A stretch of DNA of 64,000 bases. Origin: an uncultured bacterium. GTDB taxonomy: Bacteria > Fidelibacterota > Marinisomatia > Marinisomatales > Marinisomataceae. Positions 49,035-59,886 of this stretch are shown piece after piece (position 1 is the stretch's first letter; each line of letters begins with the position of its first letter). The translations under genes and the position numbers were made by a program. The stretch spans positions 62,001 to 126,000 of the forward strand of contig CALSYL010000001.1 in NCBI GenBank assembly GCA_943841495.1, read 5' to 3'. Below the pieces are notes generated by a model. It saw only the letters and a list, made by a program, of their open reading frames with translations. It was not told where the DNA came from and did not search any database.

Positions 49035-49777
49035 TATGACTCTTTGACTATTACTTGGTTATCAAATCTCAAATCGATATAATTATAATCAGTTAGCTCT
49101 TTTTCCCCATTAAATGCCATTTCAAAAGAATTTAAATACTTCATTTTTGTCGATAGGTTATTTATTCCAAGCATAATTCTTGTTTTACCGTTTTTTAGTA
49201 TAACTTCATATTCACTATCTTCATTAAAAACGAACTCTGAAATCTCATCGTAGATATTTGAGAAATTGTCCTTAGTATATTTCATTAATTGAACTGAAGT
49301 CATTACATTGTTTGATGCTGTTTTGAATCCTTTTGGGTATAATTCTGGATTAGTTTTAAAATTAGTGAGAATAGGCAAAGATAGATCGCAATATTCAACA
49401 GGCAAACATACTCCTTCGGCATCTAAAATTATTAATTCGTCACTATTAATTAAAGCAATGGGCTCTCTTTCATATATTATAATATTTATAGTTGAAGGAA
49501 ATTCTCTAGATACTTTACAATCAACTATGTGATCTAACTCTAGAATTTTATTTTTAAAACTTCTTAAGTCACTTCTTAAAATATTGCTGGATATTATTGC
49601 CTCATTTTTCTCTTCAATAATTGATCTATCAAAAAAATTTGCTCCTTGAATATTTATTTTTTTCACATTATAAATATTTTTAAAGTCAGCCCATTTAAAT
49701 GCAGTAAAACAAATAAAGATAATTATTGTAAAAGTTGAAATAACTGAAATCATAGGAATTAATTGATACTTTTTCAT
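49034..49777 (-). CDS. ftsQ: Cell division protein FtsQ (POTRA)
   Basis: Single TM plus POTRA-like region; between murB and ftsA. Confidence 0.82.
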   Translation of the reverse strand: MKKYQLIPMISVISTFTIIIFICFTAFKWADFKNIYNVKKINIQGANFFDRSIIEEKNEAIISSNILRSDLRSFKNKILELDHIVDCKVSREFPSTINIIIYEREPIALINSDELIILDAEGVCLPVEYCDLSLPILTNFKTNPELYPKGFKTASNNVMTSVQLMKYTKDNFSNIYDEISEFVFNEDSEYEVILKNGKTRIMLGINNLSTKMKYLNSFEMAFNGEKELTDYNYIDLRFDNQVIVKES

Positions 49778-50703
49778 AATCCCTCAACTTCGCTTTTATT
49801 AAAACCCATCAATTTCACTTCAAGCTCAAGATTTATGTTAAATTTTTCCTTCACTGTTTGATGAGCTTTTTTAATTAATTGCAACATATCCTTAGATGAG
49901 GCATTCCCTTCATTTATAAAAAAATTAGCGTGCTTATCAGAAATTTTAGCTTGACCAATACTAAAACCTTTTAGTCCTGCTTCGTCGATAAGTTTTCCTG
50001 CAGAATGGCCTTTTGGATTCTTAAACAAACTTCCTGCAGATCTCTTATTCAAAGGCTGTGTTGATTTTCTTCCAGTTTGAGCTTCAACGAAATTTTTATT
50101 TATAATTTCCTTATCAGCTTTCTTAAGTAAAAATTCAGCAGATAATAAGATGTCTTTTTTATTAAATGAAGATTGTCTATATGAAAAATTAATTTCATTT
50201 TTTTGTAAATATCTCAGTTTTCCATCTTCATCTATAAGCTCAACTTGAACAAGATTTTCTGATATTTCTCCTCCCCATGCTCCAGCATTCATAACTAATG
50301 CACCACCTAATGTTCCAGGAACACCGTTTAAATTCTCTAATCCTATCAAATTATGCTTAACTGCTTGCTTAACAATTCTTCCAAGCATTGAACCGCATTC
50401 TGCATACAATTTTTGATTTTCAATCTCAATTAATTTCAGAGTATTCTTCAAAGAAATTACAACTCCCTTAATGCCATTATCACTGATTAAGATATTTGAG
50501 CCTGATCCTAAAATTGAAACTGGTTGGTTCATCTTTCTTGCAGTTCTGATTATCTGAATTAAATCAGTTTTATTTTCTGGAAAAACCATAATTTCTGCAG
50601 GTCCACCAATTCCATATGTAGTATGCTTACTCAATGGCTCGTTAATAGCCACTTCTGCTAATGTATTTTTTTCTATTGTTTCAAATAATGAATTATTCAT
50701 CAA
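49774..50703 (-). CDS. murB: UDP-N-acetylmuramate dehydrogenase
   Basis: LSKHTTYGIGGPAEIM; ILGSGSNILISDNGIKG; GSLFKNPKGHSAGKLIDEAGLKG. Confidence 0.95.
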   Translation of the reverse strand: MMNNSLFETIEKNTLAEVAINEPLSKHTTYGIGGPAEIMVFPENKTDLIQIIRTARKMNQPVSILGSGSNILISDNGIKGVVISLKNTLKLIEIENQKLYAECGSMLGRIVKQAVKHNLIGLENLNGVPGTLGGALVMNAGAWGGEISENLVQVELIDEDGKLRYLQKNEINFSYRQSSFNKKDILLSAEFLLKKADKEIINKNFVEAQTGRKSTQPLNKRSAGSLFKNPKGHSAGKLIDEAGLKGFSIGQAKISDKHANFFINEGNASSKDMLQLIKKAHQTVKEKFNINLELEVKLMGFNKSEVEGL

Positions 50704-52075
50704 AATGTTTTCCTAAATCTTCTGAATATCTCCAAATATCTCCAGCACCCAAAGTCAAAATGATATCATCTTTTTTAGCAGTTGATTTTAACTTATCAAC
50801 CACATCAACCAGTGATAACGATATTACATCTTTATGATTTTTATTAATTAATTCTTCAACAATTTTTTGAGATGTAATCGATTTATCATCTTTTTCTCTT
50901 GATGCAAAAATTTCCGTCACAAATATTTTATCTGCATGCATTAATGCATCTGCAAATTCTTTATAAAATTCTTTTGTTCTTGAAAATAAATGAGGTTGAA
51001 AAATTACAATCAAATTTCTGTCCCAATTATTTTTTACAGCACTTATTACACTTTTAACCTCAACAGGATGATGTGCATAGTCATCTACTACCATTACATC
51101 TTTATCAACTTTAATATCAAATCTTCTTCTTACTCCACTAAATTTTTTTAATGCATAGCTTACATTTTCTATATCTAATCCCATTGTATGAGATACAGCA
51201 ATCGCTGCTAATGCATTATAAACGTTATATTTTCCTGGAATATTTAGCTTAAATGAATGGACGACATGATTAATCTCTACTTTGAAAGATACACGTCCAT
51301 TTTTATGTTCTATATCCACTGCTTTGAAGTCAACTTCATCTGAATCGATACCATAAGTAAGTTTTGGCTTATCAATCTTATTTATAATTGAAGCAACATT
51401 TTTAGAATCCATGCACAGACAAACAGTTCCATAAAAAGGGATTGAATTTGCAAAATCTATAAATGTATTTTTTAAATCATTTAGATCTTTGTAGCATTCT
51501 ATATGTTCAAAATCAATATTATTAATCACAGCAATAGTTGGATTTAAGTGTAATAAACTCTTATTATATTCATCCGCTTCCACAACAAATATATCTCCAC
51601 TTCCTAATACAGAATTTGATTCGATTGATTTAACAACTCCTCCAACAATAATAGTTGGATCTAGATTTAGACTTTTCAAAATGCTGCCAATCATAGAGGT
51701 AGTTGTTGTTTTTCCATGTGTTCCAGCAACTCCAACAGTTGAATTATTAAGTTTTGCAATTTCCGATATCATTTTAGCTCTTGAATAAACCAATAAACTC
51801 TTAGCCTTAGCAGCATTTAGCTCAATATTATCTTTAGGAATTGCATCTGAATAAATTACAAGCTCAGCATTTGCAATATTTTTATCACTATGTCCAATAA
51901 ATATTTCAATACCTAAATTTCTCAATCTTTCTACATTTGGAGAATTAGATAAGTCTGATCCTGAAACGATAAAATCTTTATTTGATAGTAATTCTGCAAT
52001 TCCGCTCATCCCAATTCCACCAATACCAATAAAATGAATTCTTTTAACACTAAATAACATATTTTTCCTCAACAA
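50693..52075 (-). CDS. murC: UDP-N-acetylmuramate--L-alanine ligase
   Basis: HFIGIGGIGMSGIAELL; GVAGTHGKTTTTSM; DDYAHHPVEVK. Confidence 0.96.
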   Translation of the reverse strand: MLRKNMLFSVKRIHFIGIGGIGMSGIAELLSNKDFIVSGSDLSNSPNVERLRNLGIEIFIGHSDKNIANAELVIYSDAIPKDNIELNAAKAKSLLVYSRAKMISEIAKLNNSTVGVAGTHGKTTTTSMIGSILKSLNLDPTIIVGGVVKSIESNSVLGSGDIFVVEADEYNKSLLHLNPTIAVINNIDFEHIECYKDLNDLKNTFIDFANSIPFYGTVCLCMDSKNVASIINKIDKPKLTYGIDSDEVDFKAVDIEHKNGRVSFKVEINHVVHSFKLNIPGKYNVYNALAAIAVSHTMGLDIENVSYALKKFSGVRRRFDIKVDKDVMVVDDYAHHPVEVKSVISAVKNNWDRNLIVIFQPHLFSRTKEFYKEFADALMHADKIFVTEIFASREKDDKSITSQKIVEELINKNHKDVISLSLVDVVDKLKSTAKKDDIILTLGAGDIWRYSEDLGKHFDE

Positions 52076-53132
52076 TAAAGTCAGAAATAATATCTAAAGT
52101 ACTAGGAGTTGAAATTTTTTGAAAATTTTGAATCATTGAATTCAGTATTCTGTCGTTTGAACATATATTTTTTACTTTTTCTAAAAAAATTTTAGAATCA
52201 AATGACTCCTCTTCAATTAAGTGAGAACATAAATTGTCTTGAAGATATTTTGCGTTATAATATTGGTGATTTTCAGCTGAAAACTTGAAAGGCACTAAAA
52301 TTGAAGGTTTTTTAAAATGAACTAATTCTGATATTGTCATAGCGCCAGACCTCGAAATAACTAAGTCAACTTTTTGATACAAAGAAGACATTTTATTACA
52401 ATAATGCATAATTGAAATATTTTTACCACTTAAATGCTTTAGTGAATCATAATTATTTTTGCCAACTATCCATACTATATTTGCAAAATCAAGCTTATTA
52501 TTTTCTATCAAAGCTTTAATTTTATCGTTTAAAAATTTAGAACCTTGGCTTCCACCAAAAATTAAAATAGTTCTAATTGAAGGATTAAATTCTAATTGTA
52601 CATCATCTTTTTCAGTTAATAGAATAGGATTTCCTGAAAATATAGTTTTGGATTTTTGTAAATAATTTTTTGCATTTTCAAACCCTAAAAAAACTACTTT
52701 AGCTTTATTGCTAAACATTTTTGTTACAAGACCAGGATATGAATTTTGTTCATGTAAAACATATGGTACTCTTAAAATTTTTGCAATCTGTAATGGCAAA
52801 AATGATGAATATCCTCCTGTAGAAATAACAAGATTAGGTTTATGTTTAATGAAAAAAATCATGACAATAAAGAAGCTAAAAAATATTGATATTAGCGTTT
52901 TGATATTTTTAAAAATTGCTTCAGGAGATAATGATCTTTGTATTCCTGAAATAGAAACTAACTTAAAGTCTATTTCTTCATTTTGTATTCTAGAGTTTTC
53001 AATACCTTTTTTTGCTCCAACATAACAAAAATTATATTTAGACCTAAGCTCAAGATCTTTTTTAATTGCCATTAGAGGATAGTAATGTCCTCCAGTTCCG
53101 CCTCCGCATAATAATATATTTGTATTATGCAT
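52050..53132 (-). CDS. murG: UDP-N-acetylglucosamine--lipid II GlcNAc transferase
   Basis: LLCGGGTGGHYYPLMAI; GGSQGSKFLND; LVISRSGAMTISEL. Confidence 0.94.
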   Translation of the reverse strand: MHNTNILLCGGGTGGHYYPLMAIKKDLELRSKYNFCYVGAKKGIENSRIQNEEIDFKLVSISGIQRSLSPEAIFKNIKTLISIFFSFFIVMIFFIKHKPNLVISTGGYSSFLPLQIAKILRVPYVLHEQNSYPGLVTKMFSNKAKVVFLGFENAKNYLQKSKTIFSGNPILLTEKDDVQLEFNPSIRTILIFGGSQGSKFLNDKIKALIENNKLDFANIVWIVGKNNYDSLKHLSGKNISIMHYCNKMSSLYQKVDLVISRSGAMTISELVHFKKPSILVPFKFSAENHQYYNAKYLQDNLCSHLIEEESFDSKIFLEKVKNICSNDRILNSMIQNFQKISTPSTLDIISDFIVEEKYVI

Positions 53133-54258
53133 TTACTCTCAATCTCCATCTTTTAACATTAATTTTACGTTGAGCTTTACTAATATTTAACAAAACAGCA
53201 ACCATCATTAGATTGATGATTAATGAAGATCCTCCGTAACTAACAAAAGGAAGTGGCACTCCAGTGACTGGAATTATACCAATTACAACTCCTATATTTA
53301 TAAAAGCATATATTGTTATACTAAGTCCAAAACCAATAGACAATAATATTCCGAAAATGTCATTAGATTTTTTTGAGATTTGAACAGCTCTGTAAAAAAT
53401 TATATAGTATGCTATCATTAATAAAATTCCTGTAATAAAACCCATTTCTTCTCCAATTATTGCAAAAATAAAATCTGTATGAGTTTCTGGCAGATAAGAA
53501 TATTTTTGAATGCTCTCTCCAATACCCATTCCTGCTAGTCCACCCTGCTTTAAACCAATCATTGCCTGGCTTGATTGATAGCCTACTGCTACAGAGCTCG
53601 ATGGATCAATAAAAGATAGAATTCTACCTAACGCATAATTTTTTTCATTTAAAATAAAAATTCCAATTGTACCAACAGAAAGAGCTCCAATTGTTGCTAG
53701 CTGCATTATAGAAGCTCCTCCAATGAATAACATCATAAAAGCAATCATTAACATGATTAAGGTTGTTGAATTATCAGGTTGAATAATTATCATTAAGGCA
53801 ATAGGAGCTATTGCTGTAAGCGGAACAAATATACCTTTTACAAACTGATGCATATATTTGTAATTATTATCAATATAGCTAGCTAAAAATAAAATCATTG
53901 AAAAACGTGCTATATCAGATGTTTGAAAAGATATTGGACCTATGGATAGCCATCTACATGAATCTCCAGCACATCCTTGAAACTTTGTATAGACTAGCAA
54001 TAAGAATGACAAAAAAAGTAAGTAAGGAGATAGAAATTGTAATTTTCTGTAGTTTATTTTTGTCAGAAAAATAAAAATAAAAAAAGCAGGGATAAGCTTC
54101 ATCATCTGACTTGTTAAGAAATAAGTTCTTGATTCTCCGGCAGTGATTTCTAAAGATTTCACCCAACTTGCACTAAAAAGCATAAATAAGCCAAAAGAAA
54201 TCATGGCTATAACGGTGAAAAATAAAAATCTATCTTGTTTTTGCTCTTTAATATTCAT
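53125..54258 (-). CDS. ftsW: Lipid II polymerase / division protein FtsW
   Basis: SEDS family: QPDNSTTLIMLMIAFMMLFIGG; GITGVPLPFVSYGGSSL-like motif. Confidence 0.93.
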   Translation of the reverse strand: MNIKEQKQDRFLFFTVIAMISFGLFMLFSASWVKSLEITAGESRTYFLTSQMMKLIPAFFIFIFLTKINYRKLQFLSPYLLFLSFLLLVYTKFQGCAGDSCRWLSIGPISFQTSDIARFSMILFLASYIDNNYKYMHQFVKGIFVPLTAIAPIALMIIIQPDNSTTLIMLMIAFMMLFIGGASIMQLATIGALSVGTIGIFILNEKNYALGRILSFIDPSSSVAVGYQSSQAMIGLKQGGLAGMGIGESIQKYSYLPETHTDFIFAIIGEEMGFITGILLMIAYYIIFYRAVQISKKSNDIFGILLSIGFGLSITIYAFINIGVVIGIIPVTGVPLPFVSYGGSSLIINLMMVAVLLNISKAQRKINVKRWRLRVNA

Positions 54259-55589
54259 GCATAAAACCTTTCTACCATATTTTTAAAAACTGTTCCTCTT
54301 TCTTCAAAATTTTTGAATTGATCAAAACTTGAACAGGCAGGAGAAAGCAGAATAGTACTTTCTTTGCCTGCATACTTAATTGACATATTAACTGCATCTT
54401 TGAAATTCTCAATCATTTTAACATTCATTTGTTTTGACAATGAATCACTTATAGATTGAGATGCTTTTCCATAAGCAATAACAGCTTTAATTTTATTTTT
54501 AAACTTTAGAATGCTTGAAAAATCTTCTTCTTTTGGTATACCGCCCATAATTAAAATGATACTATTATCTATTGATTTTATAGCTTTGACTGCTGAATCT
54601 ATATTAGTTGATTTTGAATCATTTATAAAATCTATGCCATCTTTAGTTAGAAAATGTTCAAACCTGTGAGACAATCCTTTAAAATTCTTAATTATTTTAA
54701 ATATATTATTATCACGGATTCCAACTTTTTTTGCAATTGTAGCAGCAGCTACAAAATTTGAAATATTATGCACTCCCTTAAGATTGCATTTGTCAATATC
54801 TAATGTATAATTTGAATTAACAGATTTTATTTTATTATTATCTAAATAAAAACTTCCATGTCCTTTTTTTAATGAAAATGCATAAACATTGCTATTATTA
54901 GAAGTAACACTTTTTTTAATTTTTTCATCATCAAAATTGTAGATACAATAGTTTGAATTTTCAAAAATTTTCATTTTGGTATTAAGATAATGTTCGAAAG
55001 AATCATATCTGTCCATATGGTCAACTGAAATATTCAATATTGCTGAAATTTCTTTTTTAAGAAAATTAGAGTGTTCCAATTGAAAACTTGATAATTCGAT
55101 TATGCAAAAATCAAATTTATTTTCTTTGTACAACATATTTTCAAAAACAACTTTTGAAAATGGAATTCCGATATTGCCTGCTTTTAACACATTTAACTCA
55201 CTATTTAAAATATCAAATATCAATGATACCGTGGTTGTTTTACCATTGGTTCCAGTTACGCAAATATTTTTAACCTTTGAATGCAATGAAGCAAACTCAA
55301 TCTCACTAATTATAGGAATATTTAGATTTGAAATCTTATTTATAATATCTATTCTATTTGGAATGCCTGGTGATTTTATTACTAAATCGCAATCTAAAAA
55401 TCTATCAGAATGTTTACCTAGCTCTACTTCAATATTCAATTGCTTAAGATCATGAACATATGGATGATTAATATCTAAATTTATATCAGATATAAACACG
55501 TTACAATTAAGGCTGCTGGCCAATTTTGCAGACCAATATCCACTTTTTCCTAAACCAATAATTCCAATTTTTTTACCATGAAAGTTCAT
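54255..55589 (-). CDS. murD: UDP-N-acetylmuramoylalanine--D-glutamate ligase
   Basis: GIIGLGKSGYWSAKL; CVTGTNGKTTTVSL; NDSKSTNIDSAVKA; LLSPACSSFDQFKNFEERG. Confidence 0.95.
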   Translation of the reverse strand: MNFHGKKIGIIGLGKSGYWSAKLASSLNCNVFISDINLDINHPYVHDLKQLNIEVELGKHSDRFLDCDLVIKSPGIPNRIDIINKISNLNIPIISEIEFASLHSKVKNICVTGTNGKTTTVSLIFDILNSELNVLKAGNIGIPFSKVVFENMLYKENKFDFCIIELSSFQLEHSNFLKKEISAILNISVDHMDRYDSFEHYLNTKMKIFENSNYCIYNFDDEKIKKSVTSNNSNVYAFSLKKGHGSFYLDNNKIKSVNSNYTLDIDKCNLKGVHNISNFVAAATIAKKVGIRDNNIFKIIKNFKGLSHRFEHFLTKDGIDFINDSKSTNIDSAVKAIKSIDNSIILIMGGIPKEEDFSSILKFKNKIKAVIAYGKASQSISDSLSKQMNVKMIENFKDAVNMSIKYAGKESTILLSPACSSFDQFKNFEERGTVFKNMVERFYA

Positions 55590-56779
55590 CGGTTTTGTTT
55601 TCTTATGTATGCTGGAACTTCTAAATCAGCGCTTTGATCAAAATCATCAAATACTAAAGTTGGGCCATCATTTTCTTCTACGTAATCATCTTCTGAATGA
55701 ATAGGACTTTGATTCTTTTGATTATATAAGGTGGTATTTCTAGAATCCATCAATTCATTTGTGTCATTATGAAATCTTCTTTTCTCAATTTCTTTTTTAA
55801 CCTCAATTTCTTCAATAGGTCTTCTGTTAAATCCAGTTGCAATAACTGTTACTTTAAGCTCATCAACCATATTTTCATCAATAACACATCCAAAAATAAG
55901 GTGGACATCTTGGCCTGCTTCCTCATAGATTAATTTTGTTGCTGCATCCACTTCTCGCATAGTCATTTTTTTATTTCCTGTAACATTAACGAGTGCTGCT
56001 TTTGCGCCTTTTATCGATTGATTATCTAGCAAAGGACTACAAATTGCCTGTTGTGCTGCAAGAACTGCTCTTTCTTCACCTCTAGCAGTTCCTGTTCCCA
56101 TAACAGCATCTCCCATTCCACTCATAACCGTTTCAACATCGGCGAAATCAATATTTACATTTCCTTGCTTGTTAATTAAATCTGAAATACTCTGTGCAGC
56201 TTGCAATAATACCGAATCAGACTCAGAAAAGCCTTCCTCAAGCGTTGTATTGTAATCAATAACTGATAATAGTTTTTCATTAGGTATTACTATTAATGTA
56301 TCACAAAAGTTCCTCATAGTTGATACGCCTTTTAGTGCTGCAGACATTTTTTTAGGACCTTCAAAATTAAACGGAAGCGTAACAATACATACGGTTAAAA
56401 TGCCTAATTCTTTGCAAATTTTTGCCACAACAGGCGCTGCTCCTGTTCCAGTTCCTCCTCCCATACCAGCAGTCACAAAAACAAGATCTGATCCAGCAAC
56501 AATAGATGAAACAGCTTCTTTATCATGCATAATTGCCTTTCTTCCAACTTCTGGTTTAGCACCAGCACCAAGACCTTTTGTCAAATCTTTTCCAATTTGG
56601 ATTTTAGTTTCTGCTGGATTATTATCAAGATCCTGAGCATCAGTGTTAATAGCTATAAACTCAACTCCATCCATTCCAGATGTAATCATTCTATTGATTG
56701 CATTACCTCCGGCGCCACCAACACCTAAAACCTTAATTCTTGCCTTCTGTGCTGCAAATTCGTCAAATTCAAATAACAT
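55586..56779 (-). CDS. ftsZ: Cell division GTPase FtsZ
   Basis: GVGGAGGNAINRM; AGMGGGTGTGAAPVVAK; C-terminal peptide DLEVPAYIRKQNR. Confidence 0.98.
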   Translation of the reverse strand: MLFEFDEFAAQKARIKVLGVGGAGGNAINRMITSGMDGVEFIAINTDAQDLDNNPAETKIQIGKDLTKGLGAGAKPEVGRKAIMHDKEAVSSIVAGSDLVFVTAGMGGGTGTGAAPVVAKICKELGILTVCIVTLPFNFEGPKKMSAALKGVSTMRNFCDTLIVIPNEKLLSVIDYNTTLEEGFSESDSVLLQAAQSISDLINKQGNVNIDFADVETVMSGMGDAVMGTGTARGEERAVLAAQQAICSPLLDNQSIKGAKAALVNVTGNKKMTMREVDAATKLIYEEAGQDVHLIFGCVIDENMVDELKVTVIATGFNRRPIEEIEVKKEIEKRRFHNDTNELMDSRNTTLYNQKNQSPIHSEDDYVEENDGPTLVFDDFDQSADLEVPAYIRKQNR

Positions 56780-56788
56780 AATTTCTCC

Positions 56789-58705
56789 TTATTCTTTTAG
56801 CTCTGCTTTTAAAATGCAGATTGATTTTTTTTCTACTTTTTTTCCAGGAGCAATGCTCTGGCTAACAATTAAACCTCTACCGCTAATCTGTGGCTTTATA
56901 CCAATTTTTTTAAGAGTTGTGAATGCATCTCTTACTGTTTTTCCTAACAAATCTGGCATTTCAACATATTCTATCTTTGTTTGTAAATTTTTCTGAATCA
57001 ATACAGGCTCATTTTTTTTAGTTTGATATTGTGATCTAGAATTTTTTATAGATTTATCAATGCTAATCACTCTATCCATTACAGATTTAAATACTGGAGC
57101 AGCAGACATAGAACCCCAGTGCATACTCTTAGAAGCATCTGCTCCATCTAGAACTATATAACATAATAGTTGAGGATTATCTGCAGGAAAAAATCCAACA
57201 AAACTTGAAATAAATTCTTTATCTGAATATTGTCCGTTAACTATTTTTTTAGATGTTCCAGTTTTTCCAGCAACATCCCAGCCTTTAATTTCAGCTTTTT
57301 TACCGCTACCTTCTTTAACAGTATGAGAAAGCATTATTTTTAATTTTTCAGCATTAGACTGAGAAAGAACTCTTTTTTTTGCACTTCTTTGGTTTTTAAT
57401 AATAGTATCATCATGTTTCTCAATTCTTTCAACTACATATGGCTTAAGTAAAAATCCTCCATTTGCTATTGCAGCATATGCCATTGCTATTTGAAGTGGT
57501 GTTGTTGAAATTTCATAGCCAAGAGGAATGCTATGCATTGATGATAAACTCCACTTTGAGGGATCTCTAAAAATTCCAGAAGCTTCTGATGTAGAATCAA
57601 ATCCTGTTTTAATGCCAAAACCGAATTCTCTAGCTTGATTGTACAAACTATTCTTTCCTAAACTTTCGGCAATTTTTATAGTACCTATATTACTTGAAAA
57701 TGCAAGGATTTCTTTAACATTTAAAACATTATGCGGTTCAGAATCTTCAACCATTTTAATGTTATGAAAATTATAAGGCCCCTCAACATTATACTCATCC
57801 ATCAAATCAATATTATTTTCTAAAGCTGCAGCCATCGTAACAATTTTAAAAGTAGAACCTGGCTCTATTAAATCGGTTACAAGTTTATTTTTTTGAAATT
57901 CTATCTCAAAATCATTCGGCGAATTAGGATTATAGTCAGGTAGATTAACCATAGATAATACTGCTCCGTTTTGTGGATTAATTATAATACCCATTGCTGC
58001 TGATGCTCCCGTATTTTCCATTTGCATTATAAGCTCATCACGTAAAATTGCTTGATATTCTTTATTTATGGACAATGTGATATTTGCACCATTTTTTGCA
58101 TCCTCGCTTGGAAGAGTTGGATCTGATATTCGCAAACCCAAACCATTTCTTTTAGAAAGCTTGGACCCACTAATAGGCTCAAGATATTTATTATATTTTG
58201 ATTCTAAGCCTGAAATTCCATAGTCATCAACATTTGTAAAACCTATAAGCTGAGATACAAGATTATCTTCTGGATAATATCTTTTATAACTCTTTCTTAT
58301 GACAATTTCATTTGGGTATTTCTTTTGAAGGTTTTCACAATTTTTATTTGTTTTTCTTTCGAGTTCGATATAGTCTTTATTAGCACTATAAATTTTCAAG
58401 TAGCTGTCAATTGAGCTCCCTGTACAATTTGAAAGGTCTTTAAATAAATCATCAATATTAAGTACTTTTTTTGGATGTACCCCTATACGATAAAAGGTAA
58501 GATTTTGAGTTAAACTTTCGCCATTTGTATCATAAAAATTTCCCCTAAAACCTTTTACAGATTCTAATTTAATTCCTTGAGGATTATCCATTTTATTAAT
58601 GATTTGAATATTAAATAACTTCACTCCAAATCCAATCCAAACTACCATAACAATAATATGGAGAAAAATAATTCTATTTTTAAATTTTAAATAATTTTTA
58701 GTCAT
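56789..58705 (-). CDS. ftsI: Division penicillin-binding protein FtsI (PBP3 type) with one C-terminal PASTA domain
   Basis: EPGSTFKIVT (SxxK), SSN, KTGTSKK (KTG); PASTA segment VEMPDLLGKTVRDAFTTLKKIGIKPQISG. Confidence 0.95.
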   Translation of the reverse strand: MTKNYLKFKNRIIFLHIIVMVVWIGFGVKLFNIQIINKMDNPQGIKLESVKGFRGNFYDTNGESLTQNLTFYRIGVHPKKVLNIDDLFKDLSNCTGSSIDSYLKIYSANKDYIELERKTNKNCENLQKKYPNEIVIRKSYKRYYPEDNLVSQLIGFTNVDDYGISGLESKYNKYLEPISGSKLSKRNGLGLRISDPTLPSEDAKNGANITLSINKEYQAILRDELIMQMENTGASAAMGIIINPQNGAVLSMVNLPDYNPNSPNDFEIEFQKNKLVTDLIEPGSTFKIVTMAAALENNIDLMDEYNVEGPYNFHNIKMVEDSEPHNVLNVKEILAFSSNIGTIKIAESLGKNSLYNQAREFGFGIKTGFDSTSEASGIFRDPSKWSLSSMHSIPLGYEISTTPLQIAMAYAAIANGGFLLKPYVVERIEKHDDTIIKNQRSAKKRVLSQSNAEKLKIMLSHTVKEGSGKKAEIKGWDVAGKTGTSKKIVNGQYSDKEFISSFVGFFPADNPQLLCYIVLDGADASKSMHWGSMSAAPVFKSVMDRVISIDKSIKNSRSQYQTKKNEPVLIQKNLQTKIEYVEMPDLLGKTVRDAFTTLKKIGIKPQISGRGLIVSQSIAPGKKVEKKSICILKAELKE

Positions 58706-59003
58706 TTACAGTCACAATAATTGTTTCGGGTTTACTTGGAACAAGACCGATTTCTTTTCCTTTTTTTGATATTACATCGGCCCTTTTTAATCTCTCAACA
58801 GCATTTCTTTTAACCTTAAATTCTTCATCAAGTTTAGCCAAAGTTTTTTTATTAAAATCAATACTAGACTGGGTTTTATCTACCTCAACAAAAGAAGCTA
58901 AATATACTGCAATAGTCATAACGATAACGCTAAACATAAATACCCATTTAAAATTTTCTCTTTTTTGCTTTTCAGCCTTACTCAATCTTCTCTTTTTAGC
59001 CAA
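58698..59003 (-). CDS. ftsL: FtsL/DivIC-like division protein
   Basis: Single TM plus short coiled coil between rsmH and ftsI. Confidence 0.7.
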   Translation of the reverse strand: MAKKRRLSKAEKQKRENFKWVFMFSVIVMTIAVYLASFVEVDKTQSSIDFNKKTLAKLDEEFKVKRNAVERLKRADVISKKGKEIGLVPSKPETIIVTVND

Positions 59004-59886
59004 TTTTTTCCCCTACTCTCATTTTTGCACTTCTAGATCTTTTGTTGGTTTGTATTTCTTCATTAGTAGGAATTAATGGTTTTTTAAAAATTAACTTAAT
59101 TGCTTTTTCATTTTTTAGGTCTTTTAACTTATGCTTTACAATTCGATCCTCAATAGAGTGATAGCTTATAACAACTAATCGTCCCCCAGGATTAAGCAAA
59201 TCAGTAAAATCACTTAAAAAACTTTCTAAATGCTCGAGCTCTTTATTTGTTTCAATTCTTAAAGCTTGAAAAATTCTTGAATAGGTCTTAATTCGAAATC
59301 TGTAAGGAGTAACCTTATCAATAATTGACGTGATTGATAAAACATTAATTTCAAAATCTGACTCTTTAATCATTTTAGCTATTCTATATGCGTTTCTTTC
59401 TTCGCCAAATTCTCTAAATATTCTTGTTAAATTTTTTAGGTCATACTTTTTAATGATTTTATCTGCTGTATTACTATCTATTTCCTTATCAAATCTCATA
59501 TCAAGCTCAGAACTATGTTTATGAGAAAATCCTCTTTGATTATTTTCTAATTGAAATGATGAAAGACCTAAATCTAGCAAAATACCATCTACGGCTTTAA
59601 TATCTAATTCTATGAGAATATTCTTTAAATTTTGATAACTATCATGAAATAATTTATAGTTATTATAACTAGAGAGACGTTTATTGGCTAGGTCAATCGA
59701 TTCGCTATCTCTATCTATTCCTAGTAAAAATCCAGAATCAATTTGTTTTAAAATTTCTTCGGAATGCCCTCCAAGACCTAATGTTCCATCAACATATATT
59801 CCATTATTTTTAATATTTAAGTTTTCTAATGACTCCATCAACATAACAGGTAAATGTCTGCTTTGTGTTGATGGCTGTGAATTCAT
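58996..59886 (-). CDS. rsmH: 16S rRNA (cytosine1402-N4)-methyltransferase
   Basis: RHLPVMLMESLENL; YVDGTLGLGGHSEEIL; LLDLGLSSFQLE; VISYHSIEDRIVK. Confidence 0.96.
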   Translation of the reverse strand: MNSQPSTQSRHLPVMLMESLENLNIKNNGIYVDGTLGLGGHSEEILKQIDSGFLLGIDRDSESIDLANKRLSSYNNYKLFHDSYQNLKNILIELDIKAVDGILLDLGLSSFQLENNQRGFSHKHSSELDMRFDKEIDSNTADKIIKKYDLKNLTRIFREFGEERNAYRIAKMIKESDFEINVLSITSIIDKVTPYRFRIKTYSRIFQALRIETNKELEHLESFLSDFTDLLNPGGRLVVISYHSIEDRIVKHKLKDLKNEKAIKLIFKKPLIPTNEEIQTNKRSRSAKMRVGEKIG